NCBI GenBank assembly: GCA_963783175.1
Contig: CAWANG010000007.1
Location: 62,001-126,000, forward strand
Source of the DNA: Roseiarcus sp963783175
GTDB taxonomy: Bacteria > Pseudomonadota > Alphaproteobacteria > Rhizobiales > Beijerinckiaceae
Direction: 5' to 3'
DNA: 64,000 bases
Shown here: piece after piece, positions 17,755 through 25,338 of the stretch
How the letters are laid out: the number at the start of each line of letters is the position of its first letter
How positions within the stretch are numbered: the stretch's first letter is position 1
Made by a program: the position numbers and the translations under genes
The notes under the pieces: generated by a model
What the model was told of the DNA's origin: nothing
The model's database searches: none
What the model saw: only the letters and a program-made list of their open reading frames with translations

Positions 17755-19671
17755 TCACGGCGCGGGCCGCGAAGCGACACCGTCGGGGGCGCTGAGATCG
17801 TCCTCCCTTCCGGCGCGCCGCAACAATTCCTGCGCCGCGTCGACCTGCCTCTGGCGGCTCCACATCGCCGAGTAAATTCCGCCCCGCGCCAGGAGCTCCT
17901 GATGCGTGCCGCGCTCGGCGATGACGCCCTTGTCGAGCACCAGGATTTCGTCGGCGTTGACCACGGTCGAAAGGCGGTGGGCGATCACGATCGTCGTGCG
18001 TCCGCGCGAGACCCGCTCGAGCGCCGACTGAATTTCCCGTTCGGTGAAACTGTCGAGCGCCGACGTCGCTTCGTCGAGCACCAGAATAGGCGGCGCCTTG
18101 AGCATCGTGCGCGCAATGGCGACTCGCTGCTTCTCGCCGCCGGAGAGCTTGAGGCCGCGCTCGCCTACCGGCGCCTCATAGCCGAGCGGCAGCGAGCGGA
18201 TGAACCGGTCGATCTGAGCATCTTCGGCCGCCGCGGCGACCTCTGGTTCGCTCGCGCCGTCGCGTCCGTAGCGAATGTTGTAGAGGATCGTGTCGTTGAA
18301 CAGCACCGTGTCCTGCGGCACCATGCCGATCGCAGCGCGCAGCGAACTCTGGGTGATGGCGCCGATGTTCTGTCCATCGATCAGGATGCGCCCGGCGCTC
18401 GGCTCGTAGAACCGGAACAGGAGGCGCGAGATCGTCGACTTGCCGGCGCCCGACGGTCCGACGATGGCAAGCGTGTGGCCGGCCGGCGCCTCGAACGAGA
18501 CGCCGCGCAGGATCGGCCGCCCTGGATCGTAGGCGAACTCGACATTGTCGAAACGAACCGCGCCGGCGTTCACCTTCAGCGGCTGGGCCCCGGGAATATC
18601 CTCGATCTCGGGATTCTGGGCCAGGATCGCGAACATCGCCTCGACGTCGATGATCGCCTGTTTGATCTCGCGATAGACCATCCCCATGAAGTTGAGCGGC
18701 TGATAGAGCTGCAGCATGATCAGGTTCAGGAGCACGAACGCGCCGACGGTCTTGGTTCCGTTTCTCACTTCGCTGACGCACATCACCAGAACCACCGTCA
18801 GACCGACGGTGAAAATGACCGCTTGGCCGGCGTTGAGCGCCGCGAGCGACACATAGGTGCGCACGCTCATCCGCTCGTAGCGCGCCATCGCCTTGTCGTA
18901 GCGCGCGGTCTCGCGGTTTTCGGCTCGGAAATATTTCACCGTCTCGAAGTTGAGCAGGCTGTCAATCGCCTTGGTGTTGGCGTCGGTGTCGCTTTCATTC
19001 ATCGACCGGCGAATGCCGATGCGCCAATTGGTGGCGAGCGTCGTATAGGTCAGGTAAACGACGACCGTGACGCTGATCGCCACGACATAGCGCCAGTCGA
19101 AGGTGACCAGCATCGCCGCGACGACCAGCGCGAACTCGACGACGGTCGGAACCGCGGTCAGCATCGAGGTGCGGATGATCGTCTCGATGGCGTTGCGGCC
19201 GCGCTCGAGAACGCGGGTGAGACCGCCGGTCTTGCGCTCGAGATGAAAACGCAACGACAGGCGATGCAAGTGTTCGAATACTTCGATCGCCAGTCGGCGC
19301 ACCGCGTTCATGGCGACGGCCGCGAAGAGGGCGTCGCGTCCCTGCGTCGTCAGCGCCATGGCGATGCGCAGCGCGCCGTACGCGACGGTCAACGCCGCCG
19401 CCCCGACGAGAACGTGCGGCAGTGGGACCGCATCGGGCGCGAGCTTGCCGGCGACCGAATCAGTGGCCCACTTGTAGGAGTAGGGAATTGCGATCGTGAT
19501 CAGCTTCGACAGAAGCATGAGGGCGACCGCGAGAAACACGCGCAACTTCAGATCGGCGCGGTCCGCCGGCCAGATGTAAGGCCAAAGAAGCTCAACGGTC
19601 CCGGTCAGCGTCGCCCGCCGCGCCGGGTTGCGGCGCTCGGCGATGAACGTTGACCTCTTATGATGTTGCAT
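17755..19671 (-). CDS. ABC exporter, Atm1/HMT1-like fused permease-ATPase
   Basis: 638 residues from the ATG at 19671 (MQHHKRSTF); upstream in-frame ATGs would add residues with no homology feel. Six membrane helices precede the nucleotide-binding domain, which has Walker A VGPSGAGKSTISRLLFRFY, signature LSGGEKQRVAIARTML, Walker B PILVLDEATSALDS and the H-loop VIAHRLSTV. The permease region (FNTxxxG-like YFRAENRETARYDKAMARYERM) matches Atm1-type half transporters, which export glutathione-linked persulfide or metal conjugates in mitochondria and alphaproteobacteria. The substrate here is an inference from family. It lies directly upstream of psd-pssA. Confidence 0.85.
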   Translation of the reverse strand: MQHHKRSTFIAERRNPARRATLTGTVELLWPYIWPADRADLKLRVFLAVALMLLSKLITIAIPYSYKWATDSVAGKLAPDAVPLPHVLVGAAALTVAYGALRIAMALTTQGRDALFAAVAMNAVRRLAIEVFEHLHRLSLRFHLERKTGGLTRVLERGRNAIETIIRTSMLTAVPTVVEFALVVAAMLVTFDWRYVVAISVTVVVYLTYTTLATNWRIGIRRSMNESDTDANTKAIDSLLNFETVKYFRAENRETARYDKAMARYERMSVRTYVSLAALNAGQAVIFTVGLTVVLVMCVSEVRNGTKTVGAFVLLNLIMLQLYQPLNFMGMVYREIKQAIIDVEAMFAILAQNPEIEDIPGAQPLKVNAGAVRFDNVEFAYDPGRPILRGVSFEAPAGHTLAIVGPSGAGKSTISRLLFRFYEPSAGRILIDGQNIGAITQSSLRAAIGMVPQDTVLFNDTILYNIRYGRDGASEPEVAAAAEDAQIDRFIRSLPLGYEAPVGERGLKLSGGEKQRVAIARTMLKAPPILVLDEATSALDSFTEREIQSALERVSRGRTTIVIAHRLSTVVNADEILVLDKGVIAERGTHQELLARGGIYSAMWSRQRQVDAAQELLRRAGREDDLSAPDGVASRPAP

Positions 19672-20221
19672 TGGAGCCCACAAAGCGCCGAACAACTGGC
19701 TCGACAGGCCGCATATAAGCGCTTTCGGCCCTGTTGACATCCTTTGCGCCGAATTGTCTTGCGCTCGACGACCACGGGGAAAGCAGCATCGCAGCTGAAT
19801 GGGGCCCGCCATCCCCAGGAACTGGGCGCTCGACTGTTCCTGGCGCAGAGTTAGGGCGAATCGCAATCTTGCTCATCGCGGCGCAGGCATCTTCGATTTG
19901 GCGCGCGATGATTCGCCTAAAGCTTGTTGACGGCACGCTGACCGCCGTCTGTCAAGTGAAGAAATTCTCTTTTTTGGGTAAATTCAACATCCGCCTGTCC
20001 GATCATGGTGAGTATTCGACCAATTTCGGTTGATGCCCTAGTTAAAATCATCGTTGTTTGTCTTGTGCGATGTTTTCTTTTGCGCTATATCGATCCTCGC
20101 CCAAGTCGCAATAAGCGGCAAGTAATTGAGGACGCTCGTCGTGGTCGGACGAGCAGAATGGCCTGAAGCTGATCGCGAGAAGGGCGGTCTCGACAGGCAG
20201 CCTTTTGGAGTAACATCAACA
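19672..20221 (+). other. 550-base intergenic region upstream of mucR, AT-rich in its right half
   Basis: This separates the divergent ABC exporter and mucR genes. The part from about 19950 to 20110 is clearly richer in A/T than its surroundings, with T-runs such as tctcttttttgggtaaatt. MucR/Ros proteins are known to bind AT-rich promoter DNA, including their own promoters, so this may be an autoregulatory site. Apart from the candidate promoter at 20063-20091 I see no gene or RNA here. Confidence 0.5.
20063..20091 (+). promoter_or_regulatory. candidate sigma70-type promoter of mucR
   Basis: TTGTGC (20063-20068) and TATATC (20086-20091) are separated by 17 bases, a good match in both boxes and spacing. 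Transcription would begin near 20098, giving a leader of about 124 bases before the mucR ATG. It lies in the AT-rich tract where MucR self-binding would be expected. Inference from motif only. Confidence 0.4.
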
Positions 20222-20629
20222 ATGAGCGAATCCACCAATCACGTTGAACTCGCCGCGGAGATCGTTTCGGCCTATGTGTCGAATAATTCCGTGCCGTCAA
20301 GCGAGTTGCCGGCGCTTCTCAGCGACGTTCACGCAGCAATCGTGCGTGTGGCAACCGGCGCACAACCTGTCGTCGTCGAAGCGGCGAAGCCCGCCGTCCC
20401 GCCGAAGAAGTCGATCACCAGCGATTACATCATCTGCTTGGAAGACGGCCGCAAATTCAAGTCGCTGAAACGCCACCTGCGGACCCAATACAACCTCTCT
20501 CCCGAAGAGTATCGCGAGAAATGGGGTCTTCCGTCTGACTATCCCATGGTTGCTCCGGCTTACGCCAAGGCGCGGTCGGCGCTGGCGAAGCAAATGGGCC
20601 TTGGACAACAGCGCCGGCGCCGCAAGTAA
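20222..20629 (+). CDS. mucR: MucR/Ros family zinc-finger transcriptional regulator
   Basis: 135 residues. The N-terminal half (TNHVELAAEIVSAYVSNN) is the oligomerisation region, and the C-terminal half holds the prokaryotic zinc finger: DYIICLEDGRKFKSLKRHLRTQYNLSPEEYREKWGLPSDYPMVAPAYAKARS. In MucR/Ros proteins the finger ligands are Cys-x2-Cys-x9-His-type; here only one Cys (YIICLEDG) is seen with the second position Asp, as in several Cys-lacking MucR/Ml variants, and the His in KRHLRTQY is present. It acts as an H-NS-like silencer at AT-rich promoters and controls exopolysaccharide, motility and the cell cycle in relatives. The TTT/TAT-rich region upstream fits autoregulation. Confidence 0.92.
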   Translation: MSESTNHVELAAEIVSAYVSNNSVPSSELPALLSDVHAAIVRVATGAQPVVVEAAKPAVPPKKSITSDYIICLEDGRKFKSLKRHLRTQYNLSPEEYREKWGLPSDYPMVAPAYAKARSALAKQMGLGQQRRRRK

Positions 20630-20741
20630 AGCCGGCGACCGAGCGATCTTTGGGCCGCCTCCGGGCGGCGCCCTCGCTTCCGATGTGGGATTGGGAGCAG
20701 GGCGGCTTGCTCATGGCTCGGGCTCGATACGCGGTCCCCGT

Positions 20742-21371
20742 CTATTTGGTTCCGAACATCCGGTCCCCGGCGTCGCCCAGGCCGGGAATGATGTAGCCGT
20801 GGTCGTTGAGCCGTTCATCAACGGCCGCGGTCCAGATCTGGACCTCGGGATGCGCTTTCGTCAGCCGCTCGATCCCCTCTGGCGCGGCGAGAAGGCAGAC
20901 GAAGCGGATGTCCTTGACCCCGCGGCGCTTGAGGCGGTCGATGGCGGCGACAGCTGAATTGGCGGTCGCCAGCATCGGGTCCATCACGATGACCAGGCGA
21001 TCGGCGACGTCGGCGGGCGCCTTGAAGTAATATTCGACCGCCTCGAGGGTTTGCGGGTCGCGGTAGAGGCCGATGTGGGCGACCCGAGCGCTGGGCACGA
21101 GATTGAGCATCCCGTCGAGAAAGCCGACGCCGGCGCGCAAAATGGGCGCGAACACCAACTTCTTGCCGGCGATCGTAGGCGCCATCGTTTTGACGAGCGG
21201 CGTCTCGACCTCGACCATCTCAAGCGGCAGATCGCGCGTCACCTCGTAGGCGAGCAGCATCCCGATCTCGTTCATCAGCTGCCGGAAGCCCTTGGTCGAC
21301 ACGGTCTTGTCGCGCATCAGCGTCAGCTTGTGCTGCACCAGCGGATGGCCGACGACGTGAACGTTCGACAT
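20742..21371 (-). CDS. upp: uracil phosphoribosyltransferase
   Basis: 209 residues, the standard length. VHVVGHPLVQHKLTLMRDKTVSTKGFRQL is the family's N-terminus, VFAPILRAGVGFLDGML the uracil-side loop, and VIVMDPMLATANSAVAAIDRLK the PRPP-binding loop; the C-terminus DERLNDHGYIIPGLGDAGDRMFGT contributes to the uracil pocket. It salvages uracil with PRPP to UMP in the cytosol. Convergent with mucR: between the two stops lies a GC-rich inverted repeat (GGGCCGCC / GGGCGGC, about 20651-20672), which may help terminate transcription but is not followed by a T-run. Confidence 0.97.
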   Translation of the reverse strand: MSNVHVVGHPLVQHKLTLMRDKTVSTKGFRQLMNEIGMLLAYEVTRDLPLEMVEVETPLVKTMAPTIAGKKLVFAPILRAGVGFLDGMLNLVPSARVAHIGLYRDPQTLEAVEYYFKAPADVADRLVIVMDPMLATANSAVAAIDRLKRRGVKDIRFVCLLAAPEGIERLTKAHPEVQIWTAAVDERLNDHGYIIPGLGDAGDRMFGTK

Positions 21372-21552
21372 GGGGCTTTAGTCCTCGGGTCCGATAACCT
21401 GGAAGATCTTGATCTTAGACGATGTTGCCCGGCCTTAGCTTCCGACGCGAACCCTCGTCCCCACTTTTGTCGTCGGCCCCTCGGGCCTGTCGCGAACGGC
21501 GAAAGCCCGCGCCCGCGCCCAGTCGAGCGCTATTGACGCAGCGACGAGCAGG

Positions 21553-22164
21553 ATGTCTCTTGCGCTGCAAATGGCCTCCTCGACCGCCCGCCAGATCAGC
21601 CGCAACTGGTCTTTGCCCAATATTCTGACCTACGCGCGGGTCGCGGCGGTTCCGCTGGTCGCCGGGTTTTTGTTCTGGCCGCATGAGCCGTGGGCGCGAT
21701 GGACGGCGCTGGCGATCTTCATCGCCGCCGGAATCAGCGATTTTTTCGACGGCTATCTGGCGCGCGCCTGGTCGCAGCAGTCCTCGCTCGGCAGAATGCT
21801 GGACCCGATCGCCGACAAGCTTCTCGTCTCGGCGGTGATCCTGGTGCTCGCGGCCGACCAGACGATCTCGGGCCTCACGCTGTGGGCGGCGATCGTCATC
21901 CTGTGCCGGGAGATCCTCGTCTCGGGATTGCGCGAATATCTGGCCGAGCTCAGGGTTCCTCTGCCGGTGACGGCCCTCGCCAAGTGGAAGACCGCAGTCC
22001 AGTTCGTCGCCCTCGGTTTCCTGATTGTCGGCCCGGCGGGGGAAGTGCTGCTTCCGGGGTCGATCACGACCGGGACCGTGCTGCTCTGGATCGCCGCGAT
22101 CCTGACGCTCTATACAGGCTGGGACTATATGAAGGCGAGTTACGACCATGCCGGCGGCGACTGA
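21553..22164 (+). CDS. pgsA: CDP-diacylglycerol--glycerol-3-phosphate 3-phosphatidyltransferase
   Basis: 203 residues. SLPNILTYARVAAVPLVAGFLFWP is the typical first membrane segment and the catalytic signature reads DFFDGYLARAWSQQSSLGRMLDPIADK. It forms phosphatidylglycerol phosphate, the committed step to phosphatidylglycerol and cardiolipin. The ATG at 21553 has AGCAGG just upstream; the ATG at 21571 is an alternative. The end overlaps the possible earliest start of moaD, so pgsA-moaD-moaE form an operon, a gene order seen in other alphaproteobacteria. Confidence 0.95.
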   Translation: MSLALQMASSTARQISRNWSLPNILTYARVAAVPLVAGFLFWPHEPWARWTALAIFIAAGISDFFDGYLARAWSQQSSLGRMLDPIADKLLVSAVILVLAADQTISGLTLWAAIVILCREILVSGLREYLAELRVPLPVTALAKWKTAVQFVALGFLIVGPAGEVLLPGSITTGTVLLWIAAILTLYTGWDYMKASYDHAGGD

Positions 22165-22171
22165 GACAAGA

Positions 22172-22423
22172 ATGAAAGCGCTTTATTTCGCCTGGGTGCG
22201 CGAGCGGGTCGGCAAGGCGGAGGAGGAGCTCGACCCGCCGGCGACCGTCGCGACGGTCGGCGACCTCATCGCTTGGCTCTCCAAACGGGGCGAGGGCTAC
22301 GCGCACGCCTTCGATAAGCCCCTGGCGGTTCGCGCCGCCCTCGACCGCGTTCACGCCCGAAGCGACGCGCGGATCGCCGGCGCGAAGGAGGTCGCTTTCT
22401 TTCCGCCGATGACCGGCGGCTGA
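22172..22423 (+). CDS. moaD: molybdopterin synthase small (sulfur carrier) subunit
   Basis: 83 residues from the ATG at 22172 (MKALYFAWVRERVG); an ATG at 22148 overlapping pgsA is also possible. Ubiquitin-like MoaD: the C-terminus AKEVAFFPPMTGG ends in the Gly-Gly that is thiocarboxylated by MoeB and donates sulfur to cyclic pyranopterin monophosphate. It works with MoaE, encoded 5 bases downstream, to make the molybdopterin needed by the sulfite dehydrogenase, MsrP and molybdopterin oxidoreductase encoded in this window. Confidence 0.93.
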   Translation: MKALYFAWVRERVGKAEEELDPPATVATVGDLIAWLSKRGEGYAHAFDKPLAVRAALDRVHARSDARIAGAKEVAFFPPMTGG

Positions 22424-22428
22424 AGCCA

Positions 22429-22911
22429 ATGGCGACCGTCCGCGTCCAGCGAGACGATTTCGACCCCGGCGCGGAGGCCGAAGCGCTCGCCGGCGGGAGA
22501 ACGGATGTCGGCGCGGTGGCGAGCTTTGTCGGCTACTGCCGCGACGAGGGCGGCCGGCTCGCGGCGCTCGAGCTCGAACATTATTCCGGCATGGCCGAGG
22601 AGGAGATTGCCCGCGCGGCGGACGAGGCGGAGGCGCGCTGGCCGCTCCTCGGCGTTAAGGTGGTCCACCGTTACGGCCGGATCGCGCCGGGCGGGCGGAT
22701 CGTGTTTGTTGCGGTCGCGGCGGCGCACCGCGGCGCGGCGTTCGCGGCGGCCGAGATGCTGATGGATTACCTCAAGACCCGCGCGCCGTTCTGGAAGCGC
22801 GCCATAGGCGCCGATGGCGCTGTCGAGGGCTGGGTGGAAGCCAAGGCGGATGACGATCGGTCGGCGGACCGCTGGAACGGCGCCGACGCGCCGTCGGCCT
22901 CAGGCCCGTGA
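22429..22911 (+). CDS. moaE: molybdopterin synthase catalytic subunit
   Basis: 160 residues. VGAVASFVGYCRDEGGRLAALELEHYSGMAEEEI, VVHRYGRIAPGGRIVFVAVAAAHRGAAFAAAEMLMDYLKTRAPFWKRAI and the Lys residues of the K-x-A-P-x-W-K segment are the MoaE core. Its active site accepts the MoaD C-terminal tail. The last 20 or so residues are a low-complexity tail that overlaps the 3' end of the convergent glsB gene by 12 bases. Confidence 0.95.
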   Translation: MATVRVQRDDFDPGAEAEALAGGRTDVGAVASFVGYCRDEGGRLAALELEHYSGMAEEEIARAADEAEARWPLLGVKVVHRYGRIAPGGRIVFVAVAAAHRGAAFAAAEMLMDYLKTRAPFWKRAIGADGAVEGWVEAKADDDRSADRWNGADAPSASGP

Positions 22912-23151
22912 GGTGACCGCGCGGTAGACCAGCAATACGACGACGGCGCCGATCACGGCGATGATGATGCTGCCGATGTTCACTCCCGTGACGCCGCCGA
23001 TGCCGAGGAAGCTGGCGAGAAACCCGCCGACGATTGCGCCGATGACGCCGAGCGCAATGTCCATGGTCATGCCCGAGCCGGTCTTGTTGACGATCTTGCT
23101 GGCGATGAACCCTGCGATCAGACCAAGTATGATCCAGCTCAAAATGCCCAT
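22900..23151 (-). CDS. GlsB/YeaQ/YmgE family small membrane protein
   Basis: 83 residues, almost entirely hydrophobic with three helices: GILSWIILGLIAGFIASKIV, ALGVIGAIVGGFLASFLGIGG and IGSIIIAVIGAVVVLLVYRAV. The pattern W-x-I-x-G-x-I-A-G-x-I-A-x-x-I and the DIALGVIGAIVGG segment identify the transglycosylase-associated/GlsB family, which is linked to general stress responses; the molecular role is not known. It ends inside the moaE 3' end and is divergent from the yidB gene, with about 165 bases between the two starts. Confidence 0.9.
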   Translation of the reverse strand: MGILSWIILGLIAGFIASKIVNKTGSGMTMDIALGVIGAIVGGFLASFLGIGGVTGVNIGSIIIAVIGAVVVLLVYRAVTSRA

Positions 23152-23316
23152 ATCGAACCCTCCCGTACGCCGCCCGCCGGCGTTGCGAATGTGCGGTATG
23201 GACGGGGAAAACGCAAGCCGGTACTCTGGGCCGTCACATCTTCGCCAAGCGGCGCTGGTTTGATGCGGCGGAGCCGCTTGTTCGATTTGGCCCTATATCT
23301 TTTGGAGGAGACAGCA

Positions 23317-23781
23317 ATGGGTGCGTTTGACGATGCGATGAAGAACGCCGTGCCGGGCGGCAACCTGGCGACGCCGATTGCGGTCGCCCTCGGCGCGCTG
23401 ATTCTCGGCAAGATGTTCGGAGGCGGTTCGGCTCCTGCGCCCGCGCCCGGTCGCGTCCCGCCCTCGGCACCTCCCCAGCCCGTGCCGGTAAATGCGCCGG
23501 CCGGAAGCGTCATGGGCGGCCTTTCCGACCTTATCGGCAAGCTCACCGCCGGCGGCGCCGCTCCGCAGGTCAATTCCTGGATCGGGCCCGGACAGAATCA
23601 GCCGATCCAGCCCGGACAGCTTGGCGGCGCCTTGGGCCAGAATGTGCTCAACGAACTGTCACAGAAAACGGGCATGAGTCAGCAGGAATTGTTGAACCAG
23701 CTCGCGGCGTCGCTGCCGCAGCTCATCAACCATCTCACGCCCAACGGCCGCATGCCGACGCTGGCCGATCTCGAAAAGTAA
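23317..23781 (+). CDS. YidB-like DUF937 family protein
   Basis: 154 residues from the ATG at 23317, preceded by GGAGGAG (23304-23310). An N-terminal helix with small residues (LATPIAVALGALILGKMFGGG) leads to a Pro/Ala-rich linker and a C-terminal YidB core: LSDLIGKLTAGGAAPQVNSWIGPGQNQPIQPGQLGGALGQNVLNELSQKTGMSQQELLNQLAASLPQLINHLTPNGRMP. The QVNSWIG-x-G-x-N and LTP-x-G-x-x-P motifs are those of DUF937/YidB. Function unknown; probably a helical soluble protein. Convergent with metZ; a cluster of three hairpins lies between them. Confidence 0.85.
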   Translation: MGAFDDAMKNAVPGGNLATPIAVALGALILGKMFGGGSAPAPAPGRVPPSAPPQPVPVNAPAGSVMGGLSDLIGKLTAGGAAPQVNSWIGPGQNQPIQPGQLGGALGQNVLNELSQKTGMSQQELLNQLAASLPQLINHLTPNGRMPTLADLEK

Positions 23782-23792
23782 CGCCGGTTGCA

Positions 23793-23860
23793 GACGCGGC
23801 CGTTGGCCGCGTCGCCGCGCTCAGCAAGCGCGGCTACAGGGCGCGGTCTTTGGCCGCGCC
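23793..23860. repeat. three adjacent perfect stem-loops between convergent yidB and metZ
   Basis: Three inverted repeats follow each other almost without gaps: GACGCGGCC-3 nt-GGCCGCGTC (23793-23813), GCCGCGCT-5 nt-AGCGCGGC (23814-23834) and GGCGCGG-7 nt-CCGCGCC (23840-23860). All arms are perfect. None is followed by a clear T-run. The position between two converging genes suggests a bidirectional transcript end or a REP-type palindromic element. Confidence 0.7.
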
Positions 23861-23869
23861 ACGCGACCC

Positions 23870-25100
23870 TCACTCCGCCGCGTGGCGCCGCGGCAGTGAC
23901 GCCTTGTCGAGCGCCTGCGCGAGGTCCTCGATCAGGTCGTCGGCGTCCTCGAGGCCGACCGACAGCCGCAGGAGGCCTGGCGCGATGCCAAGCGCCGCCC
24001 GCTGCTCGGGCTTGAGCCGCTGGTGGGTCGTCGTCTCCGGATGGGTGATGAGGCTCTTCGCGTCGCCGAGGTTGTTCGAGATGCCGATGATGGTGAGCGC
24101 GTTGGCGACCCGAAACGCCGCCGCCTTGCCGCCGGCGACTTCGAAGGAGAGCATCGTGCCGCCCGCCTCCATCTGCCGCTTCGCCAGCGCCGCCTGCGGG
24201 TGGTCGGCGCGCCCCGGATAGAGCGTGCGCGCCACCGCGGGATGTCCGCTGAGAAAGTCCGCGATCTTCCCGGCCGTGTGCGTTTGAGCCGTGACGCGCA
24301 CCGGAAGGGTCTCCAGCGACTTCAGCAGCGTCCAGGCGTTGAACGGCGAGAGACAAGGGCCGGTCTGGCGGAGGAAATTGTGGATATGGTCGGCGATGAA
24401 TTTCTCGCTCGCCAGGATGACCCCGCCGAGCACGCGTCCCTGGCCGTCGATATGCTTGGTCGCCGAATAGACGACGCAATCGGCGCCGAGCTTCATCGGA
24501 TGCTGAAGCAGCGGCGTCGCGAACACGTTGTCGACCACGAGCGTCGCGCCGGCCCCATGCATGATCTCGGCGACGCCGGCGATGTCGACGATCTCGAGCG
24601 TCGGATTGGTCGGCGATTCGAGGAACGCCGTTTTGGTGTTCGGGCGCAGCGCCGCCCGCCAGGCGTCGAGGTCCGCGCCGTCGACGAGGGTCGAGACGAC
24701 GCCGAAACGCGGCAGAAGCTCCTCGACGACGTAGAGACACGAGCCGAACAACGCCCGCGCGGCGACGATGTGGTCGCCCGCCTTGAGCTGGCCCATCAAG
24801 TGAGGCGGTGACCGCGGCCATGCCGCTTGCGGTCGCGCGCGCCGCCTCGACGCCCTCGAGCAGCGCCATCCGCCGCTCGAACATCGCAACCGTCGGGTTG
24901 GAGAAGCGCGAGTAGACGAAGCCCGGATCGTCGCCCTTGAAGCGCGCTTCGGCGATCTCCATCGTGTCGTAGAGATAGCCCTGGGTGAGAAAAAGCGCTT
25001 CCGACGTCTCTTCGAAGCGCGAACGCAGCGACCCGCCGTGAATCAGTTGCGTCGCCGGCCTCAGCGTCTTGGGATCGCGGGATTTGCGTGGGCTCGTCAT
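23870..25100 (-). CDS. metZ: O-succinylhomoserine sulfhydrylase, with a one-base frameshift
   Basis: PLP-dependent Cys/Met metabolism enzyme that makes homocysteine from O-succinylhomoserine and sulfide. After removing one base the product is 409 residues, normal for MetZ: an N-terminus with PATQLIHGGSLRSRFEETSEALFLTQGY, then FVYSRFSNPTVAMFERR, the PLP-Lys at about residue 215 in YSATKHIDGQGRVLGG, and a C-terminus ending LRLSVGLEDADDLIEDLAQAL. As sequenced, the frame breaks after ...AAVTASL (about residue 101): an extra C on the + strand at about 24797 moves the rest (MGQLKAGDHIVAARALFGS...) into another frame. Either a recent inactivating mutation or a sequencing error. A SAM-II riboswitch and promoter lie upstream, which strongly supports the identity. 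Confidence 0.9.
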
Positions 25101-25167
25101 CGTTCAAGTCCTCTCACGCGCGGCGGCGCTTACGGGGCTCGAAACGAGGCGTGGGTTTTGAGAGCGC

Positions 25168-25229
25168 CCCGATCTTTTAGCCCGATGTTTAACGTGGCGG
25201 CAAGCCGACCGGCTCAAATGACCACGGGG
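25168..25229 (-). ncRNA. SAM-II riboswitch in the metZ leader
   Basis: Read on the minus strand from about 25228, the leader has the SAM-II landmarks in order: P1 arm GUGG (25222-25225) followed by AUUUG, a GCCGGUCGGCUUGC segment, the matching CCAC arm (25194-25197), GUUAAAC, and the 3' pseudoknot strand with GGGCUAAAAG. SAM-II (metA motif) binds S-adenosylmethionine and lowers expression when it is plentiful; it is known almost only from alphaproteobacteria, upstream of metA, metX or metZ. The element ends about 70 bases before the metZ ATG. Recognised by eye against the consensus, not by a covariance model. Confidence 0.9.
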
Positions 25230-25235
25230 AAAGTC

Positions 25236-25265
25236 TGCATAGCCGGGGCGAAGTCTTGGCGTCAA
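25236..25265 (-). promoter_or_regulatory. promoter of the metZ transcript
   Basis: On the minus strand TTGACG (25260-25265) and TATGCA (25236-25241) are 18 bases apart. Transcription should start near 25229, which is exactly where the riboswitch begins, so promoter and riboswitch support each other. The -35 box lies in one copy of a 17-base direct repeat (25251-25267 and 25278-25294) that differs at one position. Confidence 0.65.
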
Positions 25266-25294
25266 GGGGCCAAGGCTAAGTCTTGGCTTCAAGG
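25251..25294. repeat. 17-base direct repeat covering and preceding the metZ -35 box
   Basis: AAGTCTTGGCGTCAAGG (25251-25267) and AAGTCTTGGCTTCAAGG (25278-25294) match at 16 of 17 positions with starts 27 bases apart. The left copy contains the -35 hexamer of the metZ promoter; in the right copy the equivalent hexamer reads TTGAAG. It could be an operator pair for a regulator of sulfur metabolism or a small tandem duplication. Confidence 0.6.
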
Positions 25295-25338
25295 CTACAG
25301 GGCGCTACCAACGCGGACCGCCCTTCGAGGCTTGCCCG

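Noticed and set aside
17692..19653. Open frame of 653 codons on the + strand opposite the ABC exporter
   Set aside because: Composition is that of a shadow frame, and the minus strand reads intact Walker A, signature and Walker B motifs.
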